From Cladocopium goreaui (Eukaryota; Sar; Dinophyceae; Suessiales; Symbiodiniaceae): a stretch of 64,000 nucleotides of DNA. The notes under the pieces were generated by a model. That model saw only the letters and a list, made by a program, of their open reading frames with translations. It was not told where the DNA came from and did no database searches. The stretch spans positions 776,081 through 840,080 of the forward strand of contig CAMXCT020001668.1 in NCBI GenBank assembly GCA_947184155.2, in the 5' to 3' direction. Made by a program: the position numbers and the translations under genes. This document shows positions 10,661 to 19,300 of the stretch, piece by piece. The first letter of the stretch is position 1. Every line of letters begins with the position of its first letter.

Positions 10661-12338
10661 AAATTTTGTCATCGGAGCAGATTATGGGGTCAATCAATCC
10701 ATCTGGGGAGATGATTGGTAGACTATCATCAAACTGGGGATTATTGGACAGGGTTATGGAGTTATCTTCAAGGTCTATGTCCAAAACTTCACAGCTGCAT
10801 GAGTCATCTAATATTTCGACTGGGGAAGCTGTGGGCAATTTAATGTCTGCAAAGATTCGATTTGGGTTGGCGACCCGATTGGCTCTTGCGGTATTCTGCA
10901 GGTCGCGGATGAGGATTTTTTCAAAGTCCCTAAAGCTGGCTTCAAATATAGAAACAATTTGGTCAATTTCGTGAAGGGTGGGTATCTGCCATCCCAGTTC
11001 CCGGGGAGCACCCGCAGTCATGGTTGGGCATTTTTTCCACCAATTTTGGAAACCGAATGGGAAACCGGAGCTAGTGATTATACTTCTCCATTCACGTTGG
11101 GCATGTATCTGCTGATTTTGTGAAGCAAAATTATTGCTGTGAATAAGGCGCTTGATGGATTCTAGTCTTCTCATTTGTTTATACCACTGTTGGTGTCTGA
11201 GGCATTGACCATGATATTCAGGCTTCACATGGCCATGCCTGGTGGGTTGGAGTGGCCTGGTGTGGTCTTGAATGACCTTCGTCTGCGTTGTGAGGGATCT
11301 GCCCCGCTGGCAAGTTTGTAACCCTTTTTGGGATTTAGTGATCATTTTGTCATTTACGACATCTTCAAACCCTTTAGCAATGGCTTCAAGCTGCTTTTGC
11401 GTGCAATCATCTGGATTGGTATGGGTGGACGTTTCTGGCAAAATGCCAATGTCTTTTGACCAGTCAATGGCACGTGGCTGCCTCCAAACAAAAGATTTAG
11501 GGGGTTTACCAAGGTTTGTGAACTCAGCAAAGAGCGTAAGGTGATCTGGGAATTGATCAAAAGTTTCTACTTTATGGAAGAAAGGGATTAATTCCGGGCT
11601 AATCCAAATGAAGTCTTTCGTAGTAGTTTTGTGGCAAGTTTTTGAAATTGGTCGGGCGTATTTTTCTTTTCCGAGGACTTGGCACTCTCTCCATCCTTGG
11701 TCATATAGTCGCTTTGGCTGTTCGAGCACATCATATTCTTGGTTAAAGTCACCCACAAGGAATCGCTTTCCTTTGGCCATGAGTAACCTATCTACCACTT
11801 TTTCCATCAAGGCATTTGTGTGGTTCCTACCTTCCTGTGTGGCGGCTTGTTGTGCGTATCCATAGAAGACCCCTCCTGTCAACCACTGGTCGTTGACAAG
11901 AAATGAGTGCATGGCAAATCTGGCTTCATTCCAATCGTCATCTGACCAGGTCGGATGCAAGGGTCTTGTGGGTGTGTTGGAAAGCCACCCTGTACCTGTG
12001 TGTTTGCCACCAATGGCAGTGAAAGAGGTACTCCGCAATGGAGCTGGAGCTCCGGCATGGAAACGAAAATGGCTTTTTACCAGTTTTAGGCTTCGCTGAA
12101 ACTTGGCAATACCTGGTTTTGATAAGTGGGATTCGCAAACTCCATAAATTGTACATGTGGAACTTGGGAGTTCCTGGAGTTGATCCAACTTGTGCATTAT
12201 CCCATTCGGATTGATGGCTCCTAGGATAAGCTCTGGTTGAACAGGGCCGGGGTTCAAAGCTTCACCAATCCTAATGTAAATCCCGTCAATGGTCAAATGA
12301 ACCATTAATTTGCTAGTGCGCGGATGGCACCTTGGCAT
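10503..12338 (-). CDS. LINE AP-type endonuclease ORF
   Basis: 611 codons of the exonuclease-endonuclease-phosphatase fold, which nicks target DNA to prime reverse transcription. Visible motifs are AINPNG (Asn in the first metal-binding strand, about 43-45), GVCESHL (catalytic Glu69), a GDFN box near residue 196, SKTCHKTTTKDFIWI (about 228-242) and a terminal FPDHLTLFAEF His motif near 262. The N-terminal GEALNPGP (residues 25-32) is a leader I associate with dinoflagellate LINE endonucleases. The last 200 residues are a linker to the reverse transcriptase. The frame is that of ORF1, separated by one TGA. It ends at a TAG inside the next ORF, which lies in the -1 frame. Confidence 0.88.
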   Translation of the reverse strand: MPRCHPRTSKLMVHLTIDGIYIRIGEALNPGPVQPELILGAINPNGIMHKLDQLQELPSSTCTIYGVCESHLSKPGIAKFQRSLKLVKSHFRFHAGAPAPLRSTSFTAIGGKHTGTGWLSNTPTRPLHPTWSDDDWNEARFAMHSFLVNDQWLTGGVFYGYAQQAATQEGRNHTNALMEKVVDRLLMAKGKRFLVGDFNQEYDVLEQPKRLYDQGWRECQVLGKEKYARPISKTCHKTTTKDFIWISPELIPFFHKVETFDQFPDHLTLFAEFTNLGKPPKSFVWRQPRAIDWSKDIGILPETSTHTNPDDCTQKQLEAIAKGFEDVVNDKMITKSQKGLQTCQRGRSLTTQTKVIQDHTRPLQPTRHGHVKPEYHGQCLRHQQWYKQMRRLESIKRLIHSNNFASQNQQIHAQREWRSIITSSGFPFGFQNWWKKCPTMTAGAPRELGWQIPTLHEIDQIVSIFEASFRDFEKILIRDLQNTARANRVANPNRIFADIKLPTASPVEILDDSCSCEVLDIDLEDNSITLSNNPQFDDSLPIISPDGLIDPIICSDDKIWAEKVDHIQIGTTLRQEKFVGDLEELFRRFVMSGGNVGTDMWRCQLTIGIQL

Positions 12339-12356
12339 GCAATCATGGATTGTGTG

Positions 12357-12359
12357 TCA
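12357..12359 (-). other. Single in-frame TGA between LINE ORF1 and endonuclease ORF
   Basis: ORF1 ends in RMRHGE followed by TGA. Six sense codons (HTIHDC) then lead to the ATG of the endonuclease ORF at 12338 in the same reading frame. Readthrough would fuse the two proteins. Alternatively, termination followed by reinitiation 18 nt later would make two proteins. Confidence 0.8.
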
Positions 12360-15300
12360 CTCGCCGTGACGCATACGCTTATTTAAAAGCGCTTCTATCC
12401 TGCTCATCTGATCATCCATCTTTGACTCCAGCATTTTTTGAAGGCTGGACTGCTGTGCATCCACTTGGTTCTTCACCGCAACAATCTGGGAGCTCATCTG
12501 TCCATTGTGCTGTTGTTGTTGGGATTGGAAGGCATTCAGGTTGGATGTCAGTTGGTTCACATTATGCTGCAGTGTTTGGACTTTCGTTTCCAACTCATCA
12601 ACCCTCTGATCATTCACCCCTTCCATATCCACATCCGCGGTTTTGTGGGGCTTCATGTTTGCGGTGACATGTTTGGCAACGGATGCTTCGATGGCGGCAG
12701 ATTGGGCAGGTGTCAAGGCATGAGGAAAACCACTTCCTTGACTCCACGGGTCGGCTTGCAGCCATGGATCTGTGGCAGGTTTGCTCTTGTCTGTTTCTGG
12801 TACCTGTGTCATTGATTGGATGGTCCGTCTGGACGCTACCAAACCTTGGCTGGGAACTTTGTTGGCCTGAGTTTTGTGCGGTTTGATCGGTGAGATCAAA
12901 ATATCTCCTTGTTCCAGGGAGTATACCCAGTGGGAAGGGTTTTCACTGGATTGGGTTGACCAGAAGACACCTTCCTGCCCAATACTTTGTCCCAGAGGTT
13001 GGCCGGGGCGTGCTGTCCACCCCCACTCCTTGTAGAGCTTCTGTAGAGAGCTCTTGGTGGTACCAAAAGGCAGTGGTCCAACACGGTATGTGGTCATCTG
13101 TTCTCCTGCCATGTAATCCACGTCTGGGCGGTGTTGTTCATGGATATCCTTTGCAAATTCACAATGGGTTCTCAGTCCAAAACGATCCCCGCTGCGAACT
13201 AACCAAGTTGGGTGCAAACTGGTTTGTTTGGCAAGCATGACATCCTGGAAATTTTTGCGTGGCATCCAGATTACTTTGTAGGATGTGTCTGGGGACCTAC
13301 CCGTATGATCACGCGGTTCAAAGTACTTCCCTGCTTGACCGCTGGCGTCTAGGATGACTTCATGGGCAGGACACTTGACACGGAAAGTGACAATGAAGAT
13401 CTCTGCTTCCTCTGGTTTGCATCGTTTGTACTGTTTTGTCACATACTGGCGGTCCCAAACGTCAACGATGGAATCGGGATTTGCGGTGAACTCACTTTCA
13501 GCAAACAAAGTTCGCACCGGCTTGTCCGTGATATCGGTCCATTTGAGTTTGGTCTGATCCTGAAACACCAGTGCACGGATGACACGTGTTTCCACTTCCT
13601 CAATCTTGGTTGCGGATTGTGGTGTTGCTCTGTGAACTCGTTTCTGGCCTAGCTGGAAAAGAGCTCCCATGACCAACATTGGTTCACCCGTAGGTTTGCA
13701 GGTGGCTGGGAAACGTACCAAATCATGCGATGGCAGGCGAGGATCATCATGGTCAAGCACAATCAAACCTAGGCCTTCCTGTGTGAGTGGCACTTTCAAC
13801 TGCAGGAAGGGTGTAGCATCATCAAAGGATACACACGCGATCCCTTTGCATTGGGCTTTGAATTGGCTAGGGGAAATCTGTTGCAAAAGGACTCCATCGG
13901 CTTGCTGGAAGATCGTGTTGGGGATCTGGACCTGATCGGCAATGAGGCGCTGGGGTTCCTGCGGCTTGGATTGTTTTGCTTTGTGTTGCTTTCTGCCAAC
14001 GGCTTGTCCCGATGCGATTTTGCTGTCGATACTGGCTTGAAGTTCTTCACTCAAGACAATTCGAAAAGGAGGCTTCAACTGTGATGCTCTTGCTTTCAAG
14101 TCCTGCCATGGCTTTGGTGATTGTAATGTGCGTTGGATCACATCGGCTCCCAGCTTTTGCGTCAAAGCTTGTGCAGCTTGTGATGACCTGTTGCTATTCA
14201 CTCCGTGCTTTTCGAGGAGTTCTCGTAGTGCTGGCAAGTGCTGGTCAGATGTTCCTCCAAGCGGCAAAGCATATACTGGTGGATCATGTGCTCCTGACAA
14301 GACCAGATGGTGAGCAAAATTCTTTCTCCATGACTCAGCTTCATCGGGAGAGATTGCACGGTTGCTGTCCGGATCCAATGCTTGGTTGATGATCCATGCA
14401 ATGGTCTGAAATCCACAATCATTGGCAAACGCATGGGGCATGTGTGTTCCACTTGCCTGCTGATATTCTTCCAGCATCTCAGCCTTGATCCATGCTGTTA
14501 CTGCCGGCGTCATATCATATGTTGTTGTGATGGTGAAATTGTCATTGACTACTTCAACCATGATTGGAAACCAGTGATCTTTGAACAAACCCGCAGTCAT
14601 GAGTTTCATTTGTTTGGACTCCTGCGCGCTCTCAACGGCCGTGAGGATCCAATCTGCCAAGATTCTTGGGTTTTCTGTTTCTTGCCTCAAGTCCAAAGGG
14701 CTGGTGGTGACTGCTGTCCCTGAAACATGTATTGTCTGAAGGTAAAAGATCATTTCATCCATCGCAACCCATCCTTTCTGATGCCAAAGGGCTTGGGAAC
14801 GTTTCATTCCATCCAGGCATGGTTGGCCCTTTGGGTCTCCAATGTTATGTCCATGCTGAACAATTAGGAGTTGATGGTCTGGCATGATCTCGGACACTGA
14901 CAATTGGAACCCCACCCCATTAACTGGTTTGAAAGGGTGATCGCCATGATTCCAGAGGTGCTGGAATTTTGCTTCTGCGCAAACTACTTGACCAATGGTG
15001 GACTCAGTTGAAACGGCAATGGGAAACATGGTTTCGTTCTCATGAGCAATCCAGCAAGTCTTGGTGTTGGCAATTTGTGACTCAGGAGGCTCGACCTGTT
15101 GCATGGATATTTGTTGATGCTCATTTTGGTGGTGTTCTCCGTCTTGGTGCACTCGGTCTGGTGCATTTGGATTGTCAAGCTTGGCTCTTTTTGTGCTGTT
15201 GCTTGCACTCTCTTCTACCGGTCGCTTGAGTGATGGCGGTGAATCAGGTGCTTTGCTGGTTTCAAAGCCTGTAACCCCTCCATTGGTGGAAAAGGCTGTA

Positions 15301-18098
15301 ATTTGCATTGCTTGCGAGGCTTCTTTCACCGGGTTGATGCTTGTCGGCAAGGATTGGTCATGAGGGGCAATGCTCGCTAGTATGTATCCACCTTTGCCTT
15401 TGGCAATCCTGTCATTCATCTTGGCTTTTGTTGTGGAAACTGATGGACCAGAAAGAGGCTGCCTTTCATCCATGTCACTTCTGACATTGCCATGTTGGGC
15501 TTCACGTGAATCAACACCTAGGTCAGCAAAGGCATCTGATGCATGCTTGGTTTCTCGGCGAACGGATGCATTTTGCAGGCCGGATGCAACGGATGTCATC
15601 TGTTGATCTGTACACCGATCGGATGCAACCCTGGATGCTTCTGTACCTCGGATTTTGTCGGGATTCGGATGTCCTGTGCCTTCGGAGATGATGTGATCTG
15701 TACACCGATCGGATGCGACCCTGGATGCTTCTGTACATCGGATGCTGTCGGGATTCGGATGTCCGGCGTCTTTGGAGATGATGTGATCTGTACACCGATC
15801 GGATGCAACCCTGGATGCTTCTGTACATCGGATGCGGTCGGGATTCGGATGTCCGGTGTCTTTGGAGATGATGTGGTCTGTACACCGATCGGATGTAACC
15901 CTGGATGCTTCTTCATATCGGATGCGGTCGGGATTCGGATGTCCGGTGTCTTTGGAGATGATGTGATCTGTACACCGATCGGATGCAACCCTGGATGCTT
16001 CTGTACATCGGATTTTGTCGGGATTCGGATGTCTTGTGCCTTCGGAGATGATCTGATCTGTACACCGCTCGGATGCAACCCTGGATGATTCTGGACATCG
16101 GATGCAGTCGAGATTTGGATGTCCTGTGCCTTCGGAGATGATGTGATCTGTACACCGCTCGGATGCGACACTGAATGCTTCTGTACATCGGATGCTGTCA
16201 GGATTCAGATGTCCTGTGTCTTTGGAGATGATGTGGTCTGTACACCGATCGGATGTAACCCTGGATGCTTCTGTACATCGGATGCGGTCGGGATTCGGAT
16301 GTCCGGCGTCTTTGGAGATGATGTGATCTGTACACCGATCGGATGCAACCCTGGATGCTTCTGTACATCGGATGCGGTCGGGATTCGGATGTCCTGTGCA
16401 TTTGGAGATGATGGCATGGTCGGATGCATCGGGTATGGGCGCCACTACGGTCGGAGAGATTCGATCTGTGTTTGTCGTCCCTTCGGCTGCAAGTCTGTCT
16501 TCTGGGATTCCAGCATTCCTAGGGTATTCGGATGCATCCCTTGGGAACTTTGTACACGGCCCGCTGTCTGGTGCAGATGCTCCATGAATGGATGTCTCGT
16601 AGGTTCCAATCAGGTTGTTGGGTTTTGGATCCTGTTCGGTGTTTGCTGTACAACCGGCGCGGGGAATCTTTGTACACGCTCGGGCGCCCAACTTTGCTTC
16701 ACCTGCACCTTTCGGCCTGAATTCCATGTTATCCAACTCCTCAACACTTGGAAAGCAAAAAGGATGATCAATGCTGTTAATTTCATGTTGGAAAATCCGG
16801 TTGTATTTCGTGTCAGCATGTGGCCAAATTTCATCCCTTTCCTTCAGCAGAATTCGACAAAACTGTGCTAGGGAATGCCTGGGATGTTCCACCTGTTGAA
16901 CCAGTCCTTTGTCCTGCAATTGGTACAAAACGTTGGCAAACACCCACAAAGATTGGAGTGGCGATGCGCATTGACCCACTCCTGCCAGGTCAAGTCGAAT
17001 GTTGCTGGTGTCGGATGCTTGCAAGTATGACGGAGGGAGTCCGCACATCAGTGATACCTCAGTCGGGTGTAAATGGCGCGCACGGAGAGACATGTGAGGC
17101 TGCTTTGCATCCTCAAACGGCACAAGCACTCCGTAAATCCCCTTGCCTGTTGGCATCCCCTTACATGTGTTAATGCAATGTGATCGGATACCCCTTCCAT
17201 CCGTTTGGAAAGCACTGAGTTCATCATCATCAAGTACAAGTTGTTTCATGTCGCATGTGTTACTGTCCATCATGTTGGGGATGAGATGAAGAATGAAAGG
17301 ATCAAACCGCAGAGATGGCATGGGAGGAATGTCTTCAAGCGGGACATACTCTGCTGCAATGGTACACCACCATCTGTCCCTGCGTCCTGGCCACATGTGA
17401 TGCATCTGCAGTACCTCTTGTTTGAAAGTACTTCCTGTGAGCTTACTGTGCAATTCTAAATGGCTTTGAATCCATTGGGATCGCTTGGCTTGAGGGGTAC
17501 ATTCCAAAATGGTCATGACTGATTGTAAAAGATAGCTCAACTGAAGGGTTCCAGTGAAAGACCTGCTATGATCATCCAGTGAAAACGGTTGACATGAGAT
17601 ACCTGCGCTCACCATCTTTCCAGACCCGGTCTGCTTTGCGACTTCGGCCGCCGTAGCTGACGCTGAGATGTCTCCTTGAATCACTTGGACTGAGTACCTG
17701 TCTTTCACCCATTTGCAAAAGGTCGGATTCTGCTCCACGAAAAGGCATGTGTCAACTCCCAAAAATCTGAAACCAACGTCAACTGCCCCGATTCCTGCAC
17801 ATCCCTCGATCAACTGCTGAAGCTTCTCAATGTTTGTCGACTGATGCTCTAGCAAAAAAGAATCACTTCTGAAATCCAACCAAGGCCTACGACCATTCAG
17901 GAAAGATACCTTGAATAATGTCATCTTCATCGTGTTTCTATTGATCGGAGCATTGGTGAGGAAAACTTGGTGGTTGACCATAGATCTGCAAACATGGGCC
18001 CCAGGGCAGAAAATCAAAACCTGTGCCACCACATCTGTCTGCTGGCCATCCGAAAGGTCAGAAAACGAAGGTTCCAGGAAATTGGATGAAACGCCCAT
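12357..18098 (-). CDS. LINE ORF1: C5-cytosine DNA methyltransferase polyprotein
   Basis: 1913 codons. The start is the ATG at 18098 in a strong GCCATGG context, with an in-frame TAA two codons upstream. Residues about 95-390 show the ordered motifs of C5 methyltransferases: motif I (EGCAGIG, 98-104), motif IV (GISCQPFS with catalytic Cys169; the usual Pro before Cys is Ser), a motif VI-like LEC around Glu199, motif VIII (RRDRWW, 239-244), motif IX (RHLHPTEVSLMCGLP, from 341) and motif X (about 372-390). The enzyme would transfer methyl from S-adenosylmethionine to cytosine C5. Residues about 563-831 are a 30-residue tandem repeat. Around 1170-1235, DHWF, TTYD and ANDCGFQT appear in the His-Asp-Cys order of Ulp1-type (C48) peptidases. 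The last 100 residues are Gln-rich coiled coil, as in other LINE first ORFs. No stop or frameshift interrupts it, so selection may be recent. Confidence 0.85.
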   Translation of the reverse strand: MGVSSNFLEPSFSDLSDGQQTDVVAQVLIFCPGAHVCRSMVNHQVFLTNAPINRNTMKMTLFKVSFLNGRRPWLDFRSDSFLLEHQSTNIEKLQQLIEGCAGIGAVDVGFRFLGVDTCLFVEQNPTFCKWVKDRYSVQVIQGDISASATAAEVAKQTGSGKMVSAGISCQPFSLDDHSRSFTGTLQLSYLLQSVMTILECTPQAKRSQWIQSHLELHSKLTGSTFKQEVLQMHHMWPGRRDRWWCTIAAEYVPLEDIPPMPSLRFDPFILHLIPNMMDSNTCDMKQLVLDDDELSAFQTDGRGIRSHCINTCKGMPTGKGIYGVLVPFEDAKQPHMSLRARHLHPTEVSLMCGLPPSYLQASDTSNIRLDLAGVGQCASPLQSLWVFANVLYQLQDKGLVQQVEHPRHSLAQFCRILLKERDEIWPHADTKYNRIFQHEINSIDHPFCFPSVEELDNMEFRPKGAGEAKLGARACTKIPRAGCTANTEQDPKPNNLIGTYETSIHGASAPDSGPCTKFPRDASEYPRNAGIPEDRLAAEGTTNTDRISPTVVAPIPDASDHAIISKCTGHPNPDRIRCTEASRVASDRCTDHIISKDAGHPNPDRIRCTEASRVTSDRCTDHIISKDTGHLNPDSIRCTEAFSVASERCTDHIISEGTGHPNLDCIRCPESSRVASERCTDQIISEGTRHPNPDKIRCTEASRVASDRCTDHIISKDTGHPNPDRIRYEEASRVTSDRCTDHIISKDTGHPNPDRIRCTEASRVASDRCTDHIISKDAGHPNPDSIRCTEASRVASDRCTDHIISEGTGHPNPDKIRGTEASRVASDRCTDQQMTSVASGLQNASVRRETKHASDAFADLGVDSREAQHGNVRSDMDERQPLSGPSVSTTKAKMNDRIAKGKGGYILASIAPHDQSLPTSINPVKEASQAMQITAFSTNGGVTGFETSKAPDSPPSLKRPVEESASNSTKRAKLDNPNAPDRVHQDGEHHQNEHQQISMQQVEPPESQIANTKTCWIAHENETMFPIAVSTESTIGQVVCAEAKFQHLWNHGDHPFKPVNGVGFQLSVSEIMPDHQLLIVQHGHNIGDPKGQPCLDGMKRSQALWHQKGWVAMDEMIFYLQTIHVSGTAVTTSPLDLRQETENPRILADWILTAVESAQESKQMKLMTAGLFKDHWFPIMVEVVNDNFTITTTYDMTPAVTAWIKAEMLEEYQQASGTHMPHAFANDCGFQTIAWIINQALDPDSNRAISPDEAESWRKNFAHHLVLSGAHDPPVYALPLGGTSDQHLPALRELLEKHGVNSNRSSQAAQALTQKLGADVIQRTLQSPKPWQDLKARASQLKPPFRIVLSEELQASIDSKIASGQAVGRKQHKAKQSKPQEPQRLIADQVQIPNTIFQQADGVLLQQISPSQFKAQCKGIACVSFDDATPFLQLKVPLTQEGLGLIVLDHDDPRLPSHDLVRFPATCKPTGEPMLVMGALFQLGQKRVHRATPQSATKIEEVETRVIRALVFQDQTKLKWTDITDKPVRTLFAESEFTANPDSIVDVWDRQYVTKQYKRCKPEEAEIFIVTFRVKCPAHEVILDASGQAGKYFEPRDHTGRSPDTSYKVIWMPRKNFQDVMLAKQTSLHPTWLVRSGDRFGLRTHCEFAKDIHEQHRPDVDYMAGEQMTTYRVGPLPFGTTKSSLQKLYKEWGWTARPGQPLGQSIGQEGVFWSTQSSENPSHWVYSLEQGDILISPIKPHKTQANKVPSQGLVASRRTIQSMTQVPETDKSKPATDPWLQADPWSQGSGFPHALTPAQSAAIEASVAKHVTANMKPHKTADVDMEGVNDQRVDELETKVQTLQHNVNQLTSNLNAFQSQQQQHNGQMSSQIVAVKNQVDAQQSSLQKMLESKMDDQMSRIEALLNKRMRHGE
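15604..16410 (-). repeat. 90-bp coding minisatellite inside LINE ORF1
   Basis: About nine units with a 90-bp period; the CTGTACACCG core recurs at about 15608, 15698, 15788 and so on to 16328. The period is a multiple of three and encodes a 30-residue unit with cores such as CTDHIISKDTGHPNPDRIR. Units differ mainly by point changes, and the frame is kept throughout. Confidence 0.9.
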
Positions 18099-18167
18099 GG
18101 CTTAATCTACCCGCCCGAAGTTTGGCCAGGACCGCTCTACCCCCCTGGTAGGATTCGGGCCCAGAGC

Positions 18168-18187
18168 CTTGAGCCATTTTGACCATG
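18168..18187 (-). other. Possible relic spliced leader upstream of LINE ORF1
   Basis: On the minus strand, 70-90 nt upstream of the ORF1 ATG, 20 nt ending in TGGCTCAAG match 14 of 20 positions of the 3 prime part of the conserved dinoflagellate spliced leader, including a run of nine. A retrotransposed trans-spliced mRNA would carry such a relic at its 5 prime end. The match may be chance. Confidence 0.25.
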
Positions 18188-18445
18188 ACCCACAGTAAAA
18201 AAGATCTGTAAACAGACGTAGCTAGTAGACTCGGACATCACTTTGCACAGGTGCGGAAGCGCCCGAAACAGACGTCATTGAGGAGGCCAAAATCGGACCA
18301 CAATTTGCTGAGTCCCGGGGAAATCCACTACCGCTCTGGAATCGATTTAGGGAATGTGTTCAGCAAATCCCAGGGGAAATAGCTCACCTGTGTCAAAATA
18401 GTCCGTTTGGCGGCTATTTTGATGTGGGGCATTGGATCATTGAAT

Positions 18446-18718
18446 TCACATGGATCCATTTAACATCATGAAGCTATCAAACACAGAAGGTACCACTGCT
18501 TTTAAGGGGTTACACGTGGTCTCCAAATGCACACATGCAACGTCACACAGATCGTAAATTCGCATCGTGTTTTTTCCGCACCCTCCGTTGTACTTGTGGA
18601 AAGAAATTGGTTTAGAAGACGGTTTCCCATCTAAATTCCACAAATCGGGATCTATACCCACCAGCTCAGCTAAAGTTGCAAGATATCTAAGATTGGCCGT
18701 ATCATGGACATGAAGCCA
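18446..18718 (-). CDS. Unknown minus-strand open reading frame
   Basis: About 90 codons open between stops on the minus strand, upstream of the LINE 5 prime end. There is no ATG near the start. Segments such as DTANLRYLATLAELVGIDP and GGCGKNTMRIYDLCDVACVH have a protein-like composition with four Cys. It is not in the frame of LINE ORF1. It could be an exon of a minus-strand gene or a remnant of another retroelement. I do not recognise the family. Confidence 0.3.
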   Translation of the reverse strand, partial: WLHVHDTANLRYLATLAELVGIDPDLWNLDGKPSSKPISFHKYNGGCGKNTMRIYDLCDVACVHLETTCNPLKAVVPSVFDSFMMLNGSM

Positions 18719-18719
18719 T

Positions 18720-18963
18720 TAAGCAAATTACATGTTACTAATCTCATACATGAGCACAGGAACCCCCATGGACTTTAAGGGTCAAAATCAGAACTTCTTG
18801 TAGTTTTTATTCATGTCTTGAAAATCTATCAATTCGACATGTCAATATCATCCATGATGCCGCTAGCTTATGGCGGCCATAGCTTAGTATGACTCTGATT
18901 CGATCCTGAAGTGACGTGTTCCCTCATGTTCCCTTTAGATGTCCCTTGGAAAATCAACCCGAT
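18720..18963. other. No gene seen
   Basis: Ordinary A/T-rich spacer between the unknown minus ORF and family B copy 2. Confidence 0.5.
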
Positions 18964-19069
18964 TACCCTCTGGTAATTTAACATAACTATGGAAAATCAC
19001 CATTTTTCATGGGAACTTTCACTCTAAATGGCCATTTTCAATAGCTATGTTTGACATACCCAGAGGGTA
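18964..19069 (-). mobile_element. Foldback element family B, copy 2
   Basis: TA-CCCTCTGGTAATTTAACA to CCCAGAGGG-TA. The internal arm GGAAAATCACCATTTTTCAT is the reverse complement of copies 1 and 3. Confidence 0.8.
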
Positions 19070-19101
19070 CCATCCATTCACCGTGAAAGCGATCGTCACA
19101 G

Positions 19102-19194
19102 GAGGAGCCCAAGAAAGATGAGCACCCGAAGCGGCGTGCGCAACGACGGCGTGTGGCCTGGCGACCAACAACCATCAACTACCATGACTGGGGA
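19102..19194 (+). CDS. Putative exon between two inverted foldback elements
   Basis: CGTCACAG acceptor. Reads EEPKKDEHPKRRAQRRRVAW and then RPTTINYHDWG; the TAG that ends the frame is the flank of family B copy 3. Copy 2 ends 32 bp upstream of the exon. Strongly basic. Confidence 0.5.
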
Positions 19195-19300
19195 TAGCCT
19201 CTGGTTATGTCAAACATAGCTATTGAAAATGGCCATTAATAGTGGATTTTCCCATGAAAAATGGTGATTTTCCATAGCTATGTTAGTTTACCAGAGGATA
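19195..19300 (+). mobile_element. Foldback element family B, copy 3
   Basis: TA-GCCTCTGGTTATG to TTTACCAGAGG-ATA with ATGAAAAATGGTGATTTTCC. It is inverted relative to copy 2, and an exon-like island lies exactly between the two. Confidence 0.8.

Larger units (their letters stand above)
7380..18190 (-). mobile_element. DNA-methyltransferase-carrying LINE retrotransposon
   Basis: Three long minus-strand ORFs form one element. ORF1 carries a C5 cytosine methyltransferase, a Ulp1-like motif set and a coiled coil. It is followed by an AP-type endonuclease ORF and by a reverse transcriptase / zinc knuckle / RNase H ORF. The order endonuclease, RT, RNase H is that of non-LTR elements. No LTRs or obvious terminal inverted repeats are visible, and no clear poly(A) tail: the 3 prime side runs into a TA-rich microsatellite near 7285-7335. 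I recall published dinoflagellate LINEs with Dcm-like methyltransferases (SymbioLINE), and this copy fits that description. It lies antisense to exon-like islands on both sides, so it is probably intronic. The ends are approximate. The two ORF interruptions may be regulatory or may be decay. Confidence 0.85.

Noticed and set aside
15543-16871. Plus-strand ORFs of 181 and 250 codons with a CTPIGCNPGCFCTSD repeat
   Set aside because: They are antisense to the 90-bp coding minisatellite of LINE ORF1, which has far stronger domain support.
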